From the NCBI RefSeq assembly GCF_040783975.1, contig NZ_CP160631.1:2604001-2668000 (forward strand): a stretch of DNA of 64,000 nt, in the 5' to 3' direction. Numbering within the stretch: position 1 is the stretch's first letter; every line of letters begins with the position of its first letter. The position numbers were made by a program, and so were the translations under genes. Shown in pieces: positions 57,319-64,000 of the stretch. This DNA is from Pantoea sp. Ep11b (GTDB lineage: Bacteria > Pseudomonadota > Gammaproteobacteria > Enterobacterales > Enterobacteriaceae). The notes beneath the pieces are model-generated. The model did no database searches and had not been told where the DNA came from. It saw only the letters and a list, made by a program, of their open reading frames with translations.

Positions 57319-58103
57319 AACCTAAACTCCTTACCGACGTTGTCTTGTTCTGATAGTAATAATGTTTTTTCCAGCCAGCCGTAAACCGCATTGACATCCT
57401 TCAGCCGGTAGTGCGCCTGCGTGGCACCCTCACCCACTTTGATGGAGATGCCCTGCCGGGCGTTCACGGCGGCAAAGCCCTTCTCATCTGTCAGATCGTC
57501 GCCGATGAAAACCGGCGTCCGTCCGGCAAACGGGGGCTGCTGCATAAAGTCGCTGATGGCAGCGCCTTTATCGATACCTTGCGGTTTAATCTCGACCACA
57601 CATTTTCCCGGCTGGAGCGCCAGCCCCGGAAAACGTTTTACGGACTGTTCAGCCAGTCGCAGCACATCCTGTTCATGCTGCATCGCCTGGCGATAGTGAA
57701 GAGCAAAGGCCATGCCCTTAACTTCCAGCTGGGTGCCCGGCCAGGCGGCCATCGCATCCTGCAGTTCTGTCCTGAGTGCCTGCTCGACCTCAACGGGCAG
57801 GCTGATGCGCTGCAGCTGCCCTTCCGCATTACGGCGTTCAGCGCCGTGCACGCCCGCCGCCGGCCCCTGCCATGGCGCGGCCAGCGCATCGAGTTGTGTA
57901 ATGGGTCTGCCGGAAACCAGCGCAAGTGCGCCCTGCGCATGGGCAGAAAGTTGCTGGAGTTGGGCGATAACCTGCTCAGGAATAAAGACCGCTTCGGGAC
58001 GGGACTGAATTGCTGCCAGCGTTCCATCGACATCAAAAAAGAAGGCGTACTCTCCGCCCGCTAATGTCGGGTAACTGGGATGGGGGTCTGCCACCTGGTT
58101 CAC
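57315..58103 (-). CDS. otsB: Trehalose-6-phosphate phosphatase OtsB
   Basis: A 262-residue HAD-superfamily phosphatase. Motif I with the nucleophile is FFDVDGTLA near residues 22-30, motif II is LVSGRPI near 62, and motif IV is FIGDDLTDEKGF near 195. It releases trehalose and leads the otsBA operon. A sigma-S-like promoter lies about 190 bases upstream, so stationary phase and osmotic stress should induce it as in E. coli. Confidence 0.96.
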   Translation of the reverse strand: MNQVADPHPSYPTLAGGEYAFFFDVDGTLAAIQSRPEAVFIPEQVIAQLQQLSAHAQGALALVSGRPITQLDALAAPWQGPAAGVHGAERRNAEGQLQRISLPVEVEQALRTELQDAMAAWPGTQLEVKGMAFALHYRQAMQHEQDVLRLAEQSVKRFPGLALQPGKCVVEIKPQGIDKGAAISDFMQQPPFAGRTPVFIGDDLTDEKGFAAVNARQGISIKVGEGATQAHYRLKDVNAVYGWLEKTLLLSEQDNVGKEFRL

Positions 58104-58295
58104 GTCACTTCTCCTGAAATCGTATTAAATAAATCATTGAGTTAAAACAAGAATGTCCTGACGCAGTCAGGTCAGCAAGCGGGAAATTCTGAAAGGCGGT
58201 GATTGAGGGGTAAAACGTGGTACTTGGATAGATCACTCTCCTCAAACGTGCAAACGCGTTGCTGACAATACTGGCTAACTGAGAACACCTTTGCA

Positions 58296-58305
58296 TTAAG
58301 TGTAG
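58296..58305 (-). promoter_or_regulatory. Sigma-S-type -10 element of otsBA
   Basis: On the minus strand CTACACTTAA matches the sigma-S extended -10 consensus CTAYRCTTAA fully. It is 193 bases upstream of the otsB start. The E. coli otsBA operon is RpoS dependent, which agrees. Confidence 0.78.
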
Positions 58306-58479
58306 TCATTGACAGGGGTTACGCCAGAAATATGCAGTTTTTATGCCAGCCGCTGCGGTTAAATAAGCAGAAAATCGCTCCGTCAGCATGCGCTCTTTCA
58401 GAGGATGCCGCCGGTTCCGGTCCGCCAATGGCTGGAGTTCATTCTGTGCAGCGGGCTGTCCAGCAGGCCGCGCTCAATC

Positions 58480-58505
58480 CTTAAGGCTCTTAAGGTATTC
58501 CTAAT
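58480..58505 (+). promoter_or_regulatory. PmrA box upstream of eptA, with an extra half-site
   Basis: CTTAAG (58489-58494), five bases, then CCTAAT (58500-58505) fits the PmrA pattern YTTAAK-N5-YTTAAK with one mismatch. A further CTTAAG stands at 58480-58485, only 3 bases before the first. The eptA ATG is 50 bases downstream, so the whole operon is probably self-activated. Confidence 0.75.
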
Positions 58506-58554
58506 ATTGAAAGCGCACTCTCATGACACTTTTATTATTCTGGTTTCTGCTCAC

Positions 58555-60183
58555 ATGGCGTTTACCCTTAAAAGGCCGCTGATTAGCCGCCTCAGCTTGC
58601 TGATCGTCGCTGCGATCTACATCGCAGTATGTCTGAACATCGCCTATTACCGGCAGGTGCTGGCGGTGATGCCGCTGGATAGCCTTCGCACCACGCTGGT
58701 ATTTTTATCGATGCCGCTGGTCGCCTTCAGCGTCATCAATATCGTGCTTACCCTGGCCTCATTTCTCTGGCTGGACAGGCTGCTGGCCGCCCTGTTTATC
58801 CTGGTCTCCGCCTCGGCGCAGTTCTTTATTCAGACCTATCACATCGTGATCGATCGCTCGATGATCACCAATATGATGGATACCACGGCGTCAGAAACCT
58901 TTGCACTCATCACGCCGCAGCTGATTTTTACGCTGCTGACCTCTGGCGTGCTGATGGCCCTGCTGGTGTTCTGGCCACGGGTGAAACGGCAGCAGTGGCG
59001 CGGGATGCTGGTACGCCTGCTCAGCGTGGTACTTTCGGCTGCGCTGATCGTGCTGGTCGCCCTGCTCTTCTACAAAGATTACGCCTCGCTGTTCCGCAAC
59101 AACCGTGAACTGGTAAAAGCACTGAGTCCGTCGAACAGCATCGCCGCGACGCTCTCCTGGTATAAGCATCAGGAGTTGCAGAACGTACCGCTGGTGCGCA
59201 TCGGTGAAGATGCGCATCTGCTGCCCGATCACAGCACAGGTAAACCTCAGCTCACCATTCTGGTGCTGGGCGAGACCTCGCGCGCGCAGAACTTCTCGCT
59301 GGGCGGTTATGCGCGGCTGACCAACCCTCTGCTGGCGAAAGATGATGTGATCTACTTCCCGCACACCACCTCCTGCGGCACGGCGACCGCAGTGTCGGTG
59401 CCCTGCATGTTCTCCAACATGCCGCGCGCCCACTACGACGATGTGCTGGCCGCCCATCAGGAGGGGCTGCTGGATGTGATTCAGCGTGCCGGGATCCGCG
59501 TGTTGTGGAATGAGAATGACGGGGGCTGTAAAGGCGCCTGCGATCGGGTTCCGCATCAGGATATGACCAGCCTGAATCTGCCCGGCATGTGTATCGATGG
59601 CGAATGCTATGACGATGTCCTGTTCCACGGTCTGGAGACGTACATCAGCCAGCTGAAGGGCAACGCGGTGATTGTGCTGCACACGATTGGCAGCCACGGG
59701 CCGACTTACAGCCATCGCTATCCGCCGCAGCTGCGTCAGTTTGCCCCGACCTGTGACACCAATCAGATTCAGGATTGCTCGCAGCAGCAGCTCATCAACA
59801 CCTATGACAATACGATATTAAACGTGGATCACATTGTTGATAAGGCCATCGGCATCCTGCGTGCGCATCAGGATCGCTTTACCACCAGCCTGGTCTATCT
59901 TTCTGATCACGGGGAATCGCTGGGCGAAAATGGTGCCTATCTGCATGGCCTGCCCTACGCTATCGCCCCGGACACGCAGAAACATGTCCCGCTGCTGCTC
60001 TGGCTGTCACAGGATTATCAGCAACGTTTCGCGGTTAACCGCAGCTGTCTGAACAAACTGGCCGCGACAGACGATTTCTCTCAGGATAATCTGTTTTCCA
60101 CTCTGCTGGGATTAACCGGCACCGCAACCCACGAATATGTGCCTGCGGATGATATTTTGACATCGTGTCGGAGCCAACCTTAA
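58555..60183 (+). CDS. eptA: Lipid A phosphoethanolamine transferase EptA (PmrC)
   Basis: A 542-residue inner-membrane enzyme with five N-terminal membrane helices (to about residue 175) and a periplasmic alkaline-phosphatase-like domain. The domain holds [15 protein letters not shown] with a metal ligand, [14 protein letters not shown] with the catalytic threonine and [16 protein letters not shown] with further metal ligands. It moves phosphoethanolamine to lipid A phosphates and so gives resistance to cationic peptides and polymyxin. The ATG at 58555 fits E. coli EptA; the frame is open 50 codons upstream but that extension covers the PmrA box. Its stop overlaps the pmrA start (TAATG). Confidence 0.94.
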   Translation: MAFTLKRPLISRLSLLIVAAIYIAVCLNIAYYRQVLAVMPLDSLRTTLVFLSMPLVAFSVINIVLTLASFLWLDRLLAALFILVSASAQFFIQTYHIVIDRSMITNMMDTTASETFALITPQLIFTLLTSGVLMALLVFWPRVKRQQWRGMLVRLLSVVLSAALIVLVALLFYKDYASLFRNNRELVKALSPSNSIAATLSWYKHQELQNVPLVRIGEDAHLLPDHSTGKPQLTILVLGETSRAQNFSLGGYARLTNPLLAKDDVIYFPHTTSCGTATAVSVPCMFSNMPRAHYDDVLAAHQEGLLDVIQRAGIRVLWNENDGGCKGACDRVPHQDMTSLNLPGMCIDGECYDDVLFHGLETYISQLKGNAVIVLHTIGSHGPTYSHRYPPQLRQFAPTCDTNQIQDCSQQQLINTYDNTILNVDHIVDKAIGILRAHQDRFTTSLVYLSDHGESLGENGAYLHGLPYAIAPDTQKHVPLLLWLSQDYQQRFAVNRSCLNKLAATDDFSQDNLFSTLLGLTGTATHEYVPADDILTSCRSQP

Positions 60184-60863
60184 TGAAGATACTGATTGTT
60201 GAAGATGACGCCCTGCTGCTGCAGGGGTTGATGCTGGCGCTGGAAGGTGAAGGCTATGTCTGCGACGGCGTGTCGCGGGTGCGCGATGCCGAGGCGCACT
60301 TTGCCAGCGGCCTCTACAGTCTGGTGGTGCTGGATCTGGGTCTGCCCGACGAAGATGGGCTCCATTTCCTGATCCGTCTGCGGCGGCAGAAGAAGATGAC
60401 GCCGGTGCTGATCCTGACCGCGCGCGACACCATCAGTGAGCGCATCGCCGGACTTGACGCAGGCGCTGACGACTATCTGATTAAACCGTTTTCGCTGGAT
60501 GAACTGCTGGCGCGGATCCGCGCCCTGATCCGTCGTAACGTCAATCAGGGTGACACTCAGGTGAGAGTGGGCGCACTGGCGCTGGATATGACGCATCGTC
60601 AGATCTCGCTCAGCGATGTGTTACTGGACCTGACGCCTAAAGAGTTCGCGATTCTGTCACGCCTGATGCTCAAGGCCGGCAATCCGGTGCACCGCGAAAT
60701 TCTCTATCAGGATATCTACAACTGGGAAACTGAGCCTTCGACCAATACCCTGGAAGTGCATATCCATAATCTGCGCGACAAGATTGGCAAAAGCGCCATC
60801 CGCACCGTGCGCGGCTTTGGTTATGCGCTGGTCACGCAGGATGCGCTTCGTGAGGCAACATGA
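60183..60863 (+). CDS. pmrA: Response regulator PmrA (BasR)
   Basis: A 226-residue OmpR-family regulator. The receiver domain has the acidic pair in VEDDA and the phospho-acceptor Asp51 in [12 protein letters not shown], with Lys101-type LIKPF; the C-terminal winged helix follows from about residue 125. PmrA-P activates lipid A modification genes from the YTTAAK-N5-YTTAAK box. Two such boxes are in this window, at eptA and before the small protein gene at 61915. Confidence 0.95.
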   Translation: MKILIVEDDALLLQGLMLALEGEGYVCDGVSRVRDAEAHFASGLYSLVVLDLGLPDEDGLHFLIRLRRQKKMTPVLILTARDTISERIAGLDAGADDYLIKPFSLDELLARIRALIRRNVNQGDTQVRVGALALDMTHRQISLSDVLLDLTPKEFAILSRLMLKAGNPVHREILYQDIYNWETEPSTNTLEVHIHNLRDKIGKSAIRTVRGFGYALVTQDALREAT

Positions 60864-61918
60864 TAAGACGTTTCGATCATCGCAGTATGCGCTTTCGCCT
60901 TATTCTGACCATTGGCCTGATCCTGCTGGTGTTCCAGGTGATCAGCGTGGTCTGGCTCTGGCACGAGAGTAAAGAGCAGATTCAGTTTCTGGTGGAAGCG
61001 CATCTGCAGAAGCGCAATATGGACAGTAACGTCGAGCGCGAAGTCCGCGAAGCCGTGGCCAGCCTGGCGGTGCCGAGTCTGGTGATGATCACCCTGACCC
61101 TGCTGCTCTGCTATCAGGCGGTGAAATGGATCACCCGGCCGCTTTATCGCCTGCAGAGAGAACTGGAAAGCCGCAGCGAAGAGAATCTCGACCCGGTGGC
61201 CTGCCACAGCCAGGTACAGGAGATCGATGCGGTGACGCAGGCGATCAATCAGCTGGTGGCCCGTCTCAACAGCAGCCTGGAGCGCGAGCGCCTCTTTACC
61301 GCCGATGTGGCGCATGAGTTACGCACCCCGCTGGCCGGTCTGCGCCTGCATCTGGAGTTAATCGAACGTCACAGCGATGTCAAAGTTCAGCCGCTGGTTC
61401 AGCGACTGGATCAGATGACCCACAGCGTGTCACAGCTGCTGAGTCTGGCGCGCGCCGGACAGTCATTTACCTCCGGCACCTATCAGAACGTGGGGCTGAT
61501 TGAAGATGTGATTCTGCCGATGGAGGCGGAGCTGAGCATCATGCTGGAGGCGCATCAGCAGACGCTGCTGCTCGATCTGCCGCAGGAGCATTTTGTACGG
61601 GGTGATGCGACGCTGCTGAAGATGCTGCTGCGGAATCTGGTGGAGAATGCCCATCGCTACAGCCCGGAGAACAGCACCATCAGTGTGCATCTGCTCGCGT
61701 CACCGCAGCCGATGATGGTGGTGGAAGATCAGGGACCGGGGATCGATGAGAGTAAAAGTGGCGAACTGAGCAAAGCTTTTATCCGGATGGATAGCCGCTA
61801 TGGCGGGATAGGTCTCGGGCTGAGCATCGTCAGCCGCATCGTCCAGTTACACCGGTTTAAGTTTTTCCTGGAGAACCGTCGCGATCAAAGCGGCTGTCGG
61901 GCCGTGGTCCGGTTTTAG
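60860..61918 (+). CDS. pmrB: Sensor histidine kinase PmrB (BasS)
   Basis: A 352-residue sensor with two membrane helices (about 13-34 and 71-90). The short periplasmic segment between them has Glu36 and the Glu61-x-x-Glu64 motif, which in Salmonella PmrB bind Fe(III). A HAMP domain follows, then the phospho-acceptor His152 in [12 protein letters not shown] and a degenerate-looking ATPase domain ([32 protein letters not shown]). It should sense ferric iron, acid or cationic peptides. It overlaps pmrA by 4 bases. Confidence 0.95.
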   Translation: MIRRFDHRSMRFRLILTIGLILLVFQVISVVWLWHESKEQIQFLVEAHLQKRNMDSNVEREVREAVASLAVPSLVMITLTLLLCYQAVKWITRPLYRLQRELESRSEENLDPVACHSQVQEIDAVTQAINQLVARLNSSLERERLFTADVAHELRTPLAGLRLHLELIERHSDVKVQPLVQRLDQMTHSVSQLLSLARAGQSFTSGTYQNVGLIEDVILPMEAELSIMLEAHQQTLLLDLPQEHFVRGDATLLKMLLRNLVENAHRYSPENSTISVHLLASPQPMMVVEDQGPGIDESKSGELSKAFIRMDSRYGGIGLGLSIVSRIVQLHRFKFFLENRRDQSGCRAVVRF

Positions 61919-62034
61919 GCGCTGAACCAGGCCGAGAGAAACAGAACGACCGTCGCGGCGGCAATCAGCAGTGCAGCATATTCGCTGACCGGACGCGGGG
62001 TGGTAACAGGCAGGTCAGCAGAGACAGTTTTCAT
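61915..62034 (-). CDS. Small membrane protein, 39 residues, under a PmrA box
   Basis: The ATG at 62034 is preceded by GAGGAGG at ideal spacing. The product has a polar N-terminus (MKTVSADLPVTTPRPVSEY) and one hydrophobic helix ([20 protein letters not shown]). The stop overlaps the 3' end of pmrB on the opposite strand by 4 bases. A consensus PmrA box stands 42 bases upstream on the same strand. In Salmonella a small PmrA-activated membrane peptide, PmrR, blocks the lipid A kinase LpxT; a similar role here is attractive but is inference, and I do not see sequence similarity that proves it. Confidence 0.8.
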   Translation of the reverse strand: MKTVSADLPVTTPRPVSEYAALLIAAATVVLFLSAWFSA

Positions 62035-62075
62035 GGCATCCTCCTCAGTTGGAGCAGGCAGTATCGCGACTGCAT

Positions 62076-62092
62076 ATTAAGGAAACCTTAAG
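62076..62092 (-). promoter_or_regulatory. Consensus PmrA box before the 39-residue membrane protein gene
   Basis: Read on the minus strand, CTTAAG-GTTTC-CTTAAT matches YTTAAK-N5-YTTAAK at every fixed position. It is oriented towards the small gene at 62034. The neighbouring plus-strand flavin reductase gene lies the other way and has its own sigma-S-like -10. Confidence 0.88.
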
Positions 62093-62167
62093 CTCAGGAT
62101 GCTGCCGCGAAAATGGCGGTAAACCGTCCGTCTAACCCGCCACCCGCCTGCTGCATCCGCAGCGTGC

Positions 62168-62178
62168 TCTACACTTAA
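62168..62178 (+). promoter_or_regulatory. Sigma-S-type -10 element of the flavin reductase gene
   Basis: TCTACACTTAA matches the sigma-S extended -10 consensus KCTAYRCTTAA completely. A start of transcription near 62184 would leave a leader of about 24 bases before the ATG at 62208. Confidence 0.78.
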
Positions 62179-62207
62179 TGGCTACGTTCCGTTGACGGAG
62201 TGACGCT

Positions 62208-62774
62208 ATGAGCCCGCGCATGCACAAATATGCTTTTCCGGTCAGTAAAGCCCGCAAATATCTGGAACCTGGTCCGGTGCTGCTGCTCAGTTCGCAGTAT
62301 CAGGATCACCATGACATCATGACCCTCGGCTGGCACACCGTGCTGGAATTTTCGCCCTCCCTCGTCGGCTGTATGATCGCGGGGGTGAATCACAGCCATG
62401 AGCTGATCCGCCACAGCGGCCAGTGTGTCCTGAATATCCCCTCCGCCTCGCTGATTAATGAAGTGGTTGCCATCGGCAACAGCCACGGCGATCGGCTGGA
62501 TAAATTCAGCGCCTTTAACCTGACGCCGGAACCGGCCCAGGTGGTGAACGCGCCGATGATCGCCGAATGTTTTGCCAGCTTCGAATGTCAGCTCTATGAC
62601 GACGCGATGGTGGACCGCTATAACCTGTTTGTTTTTGAAATTGTCAAAGCACATGTCGCTGAACAGCCGGAGTACCCCGCGACCCTGCACTACACCGGCG
62701 AAGGCCGGTTCAGCGTGATGGGCGATAAAATGCTGGATAAGAGCGGCGATTTTAAACCTGAGATGCTGTTTTAG
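62208..62774 (+). CDS. Flavin reductase-like FMN-binding protein
   Basis: A 188-residue protein of the flavin reductase/flavoredoxin domain family. PVLLLSSQYQDHHDIMTLGWHTVLEFSPSLVGCMI is the FMN-binding region, followed by VLNIPSASLINEVVAIGNSHGDRLDKF. Members bind FMN and hand electrons to a partner oxidoreductase; the partner here is unknown. A sigma-S-like promoter just upstream suggests a stress or stationary-phase role. The ATG follows ACGGAG. Confidence 0.83.
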   Translation: MSPRMHKYAFPVSKARKYLEPGPVLLLSSQYQDHHDIMTLGWHTVLEFSPSLVGCMIAGVNHSHELIRHSGQCVLNIPSASLINEVVAIGNSHGDRLDKFSAFNLTPEPAQVVNAPMIAECFASFECQLYDDAMVDRYNLFVFEIVKAHVAEQPEYPATLHYTGEGRFSVMGDKMLDKSGDFKPEMLF

Positions 62775-62833
62775 TTGAAAGCCCGTTATCCCGCCCCCAT
62801 TCAACTCTTTCGACCTGACAGGAGTAAAATATT

Positions 62834-63367
62834 ATGGCAATCGAATATGCAGTGATCGCAGGTGGCTGTTTCTGGTGCACCGAAGCCGTGTTTAAGGATG
62901 TGATTGGCGTTGAGTCAGTGGAAAGTGGCTATACCGGCGGCGCCCGGCCTAATCCTACCTATGAGCAGGTCTGCAGCGGCGCCACCGGTCATGCCGAAGC
63001 GATTCGTATTGGCTTTGACCCGGAGAAAGTGAGCTTCGGCGATCTGCTGGATATCAGCTTCGTAACGCATGATCCGACGCAGCTTAACCGTCAGGGTAAC
63101 GATATCGGCACGCAGTATCGCTCGGCGATTTTTCCGGCCAATGCCGAACAGGAAGCGGAAGCACGCGCCGCCATTGCACGCGCCCAGGCTGACCATGAGG
63201 TGCCGATAGTCACCACCATTGAGCCGCTGAAAGAGTGGTATCCTGCCGAAGCCTATCACCAGGATTACTGGGAAGGTGCAGGCCAGCGCAACGGCTACTG
63301 CATGGCGGTGATCCCGCCCAAGCTGCAGAAACTGCGTAAAAGTTTCGCTAACCGCGTAAAAAGCTGA
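62834..63367 (+). CDS. msrA: Peptide methionine sulfoxide reductase MsrA
   Basis: A 177-residue enzyme that repairs methionine-S-sulfoxide. The catalytic Cys12 lies in GGCFWC, and [28 protein letters not shown] and [23 protein letters not shown] are further family motifs. It is the short MsrA type, without the N-terminal extension of the 212-residue E. coli protein, and a Cys near the C-terminus (GYCMAVI) may be the resolving one. It follows the flavin reductase gene after 59 bases with its own AGGAG site. Confidence 0.94.
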   Translation: MAIEYAVIAGGCFWCTEAVFKDVIGVESVESGYTGGARPNPTYEQVCSGATGHAEAIRIGFDPEKVSFGDLLDISFVTHDPTQLNRQGNDIGTQYRSAIFPANAEQEAEARAAIARAQADHEVPIVTTIEPLKEWYPAEAYHQDYWEGAGQRNGYCMAVIPPKLQKLRKSFANRVKS

Positions 63368-63555
63368 TTCACCGGGGGGACATCGTGCGGTCAGTTACGC
63401 CGCGGATGTCGCCCTCATGCGATCTTTATCGCTGGCCTGGACCGCGTAACGCTGAAGATTTCGGCAGAGAAAGGCGTATAAATCGGCGGTTTTGCAGTGT
63501 GGCAAATCGATTCGTACAGAGCTTAAGCGAATAGATCAAAAGAAAAAAATAGTGC

Positions 63556-63584
63556 TTGACCGTTTTCAGCCGACTCCCTATAGT
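63556..63584 (+). promoter_or_regulatory. Sigma-70 promoter of tRNA-Ser
   Basis: TTGACC and TATAGT are separated by exactly 17 bases and followed by the GC-rich discriminator AGCGCC, typical of stringently controlled stable RNA genes. The tRNA begins 39 bases after the -10. Confidence 0.92.
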
Positions 63585-63623
63585 AGCGCCCCGTTGACCC
63601 AGCGCGGTCAGCGAAGTAAATGT

Positions 63624-63711
63624 GGTGAGGTGTCCGAGTGGCTGAAGGAGCACGCCTGGAAAGTGTGTATACGGCAACGTATCGGGGGTTCGAATCCCCC
63701 TCTCACCGCCA
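63624..63711 (+). tRNA. serW/serX type: tRNA-Ser(GGA)
   Basis: An 88-base serine tRNA with the long variable arm, and the CCA end is encoded. It matches the E. coli serW/serX tRNA except near the acceptor 3' strand. The anticodon GGA is at 63658-63660 and the T-arm GGGGGTTCGAATCCCCC is intact. The acceptor stem GGTGAGG pairs with TCTCACC with one G-T pair. Confidence 0.97.
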
Positions 63712-63784
63712 CATTCCAAAGAAGAGCCTGAACGAAAGTTCAGGCTTTTTTTTTGCATATTGCACTGCGAGAGGGGGTGAGAAG
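63694..63784 (+). repeat. tRNA-Ser tail repeat, copy 1
   Basis: This 91-base segment begins within the T-arm of the tRNA gene, includes its last 18 bases and the terminator, and ends at GAGGGGGTGAGAAG. It recurs 169 bases later with a single T missing from the T-run. Confidence 0.95.
63725..63754 (+). terminator. Intrinsic terminator of tRNA-Ser
   Basis: AGCCTGAAC-GAAA-GTTCAGGCT with a run of nine T, directly after the tRNA. Confidence 0.95.
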
Positions 63785-63862
63785 CTCCGCCGGGGTTCGA
63801 CAGCGCAACGCGATGGACAGCGGAGCTTGCGACGCTGCCCGCAGGGTGAGCGCAGCGAATCC

Positions 63863-63952
63863 ATCCCCCTCTCACCGCCACATTCCAAAGAAGAGCCTGA
63901 ACGAAAGTTCAGGCTTTTTTTTGCATATTGCACTGCGAGAGGGGGTGAGAAG
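63863..63952 (+). repeat. tRNA-Ser tail repeat, copy 2 with second terminator
   Basis: A 90-base copy of 63694-63784, identical except for eight rather than nine T. It contains the last 18 bases of the tRNA, CCA included, but no tRNA body, plus a second functional-looking terminator (stem at about 63894-63915). Confidence 0.95.
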
Positions 63953-64000
63953 TCTGTCTGCTTAAGGGGCTTCCGCGCAGCGGGCCACCGAATCCCGGCT

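Larger units (their letters stand above)
58104..58554. promoter_or_regulatory. Divergent otsBA-eptA control region
   Basis: 451 bases without a credible gene. The left part is the otsBA leader, ending at the sigma-S-like promoter around 58296. The right part contains the PmrA-type half-sites before eptA. Short open frames here lack ribosome sites or family support. Confidence 0.6.

Noticed and set aside
58105..58296. 63-codon minus-strand frame upstream of otsB
   Set aside because: It would lie in the otsBA leader and start exactly at the sigma-S -10 element, so it would not be transcribed from that promoter.
63426..63881. Open frames running across the tRNA-Ser gene
   Set aside because: They cover a structured RNA gene and its repeats, so the coding reading is an artefact.
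63863..63952. Reading the second tRNA tail as a phage attachment site
   Set aside because: The repeat also includes the terminator and has a short 169-base period with no integrase between, which fits a local duplication better. DNA beyond the window could change this.

Overview
The window is a stretch of enterobacterial core chromosome. Gene order follows the E. coli copDC-holE-exoX-ptrB-yebE-purT-eda-zwf-hexR-pykA ... lpxM-mepM-znuACB-ruvBAC-yebC-nudB-aspS ... cmoAB ... cutC-yecM-argS-flhEAB-che-mot-flhCD-otsAB backbone. GC content is high, and several genes usual in E. coli are absent (yobB, yebF, yebG, edd, yebB, torYZ, uspC). This pattern fits Erwiniaceae, most likely Pantoea or a close relative; the genus is inference from gene order and content. 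I see no prophage, insertion sequence, CRISPR array or rRNA.

Layout. 0-4.8 kb: copper genes copD (cut by the window edge) and copC, then holE-exoX, ptrB, yebE. 4.9-11.3 kb: purT under a PurR box, then eda and zwf with no edd between them, divergent hexR and pykA. 11.4-21.5 kb: an MdfA-like exporter, lpxM, mepM, the zinc importer znuA/znuCB around a Zur operator, ruvAB with a LexA box, ruvC, yebC, nudB. 21.5-36.7 kb: aspS, yecE, yecN, cmoAB, then a stretch where torYZ lie in E. coli but which here holds a LysE-type exporter, gldA and a YnfC-like lipoprotein; then cutC, a PatB/MalY lyase, yecM, a 40-residue membrane protein gene, argS, a LysR regulator and an aldo/keto reductase. 37.2-54.9 kb: one long motility and chemotaxis block on the minus strand, flhDC-motAB-cheAW-three receptors-cheRBYZ-flhBAE. 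55.9-64 kb: otsBA behind a sigma-S-like promoter, the eptA-pmrA-pmrB lipid A modification operon, a 39-residue membrane protein gene facing pmrB behind a consensus PmrA box, a flavin reductase, msrA, and tRNA-Ser(GGA) with a duplicated 3' end.

Working together. FlhDC switches on the flagellar genes; the receptors signal through CheW/CheA to CheY, CheZ and CheB/CheR tune the response, and MotAB drives rotation. Each receptor gene has its own sigma-28-type promoter and a hairpin separating it from the gene upstream. EptA, PmrA and PmrB form a self-regulating envelope-remodelling circuit which the small protein gene probably joins. znuACB and mepM are arranged so that zinc supply and a zinc-dependent murein hydrolase may share Zur control.

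The strongest candidates for undescribed biology are the PmrA-box small protein (61915-62092), the AT-rich segment with paired palindromes upstream of another small membrane protein (32274-32631), a possible RNA switch in the copC leader (917-980), and the tRNA-Ser tail repeat (63694-63952).
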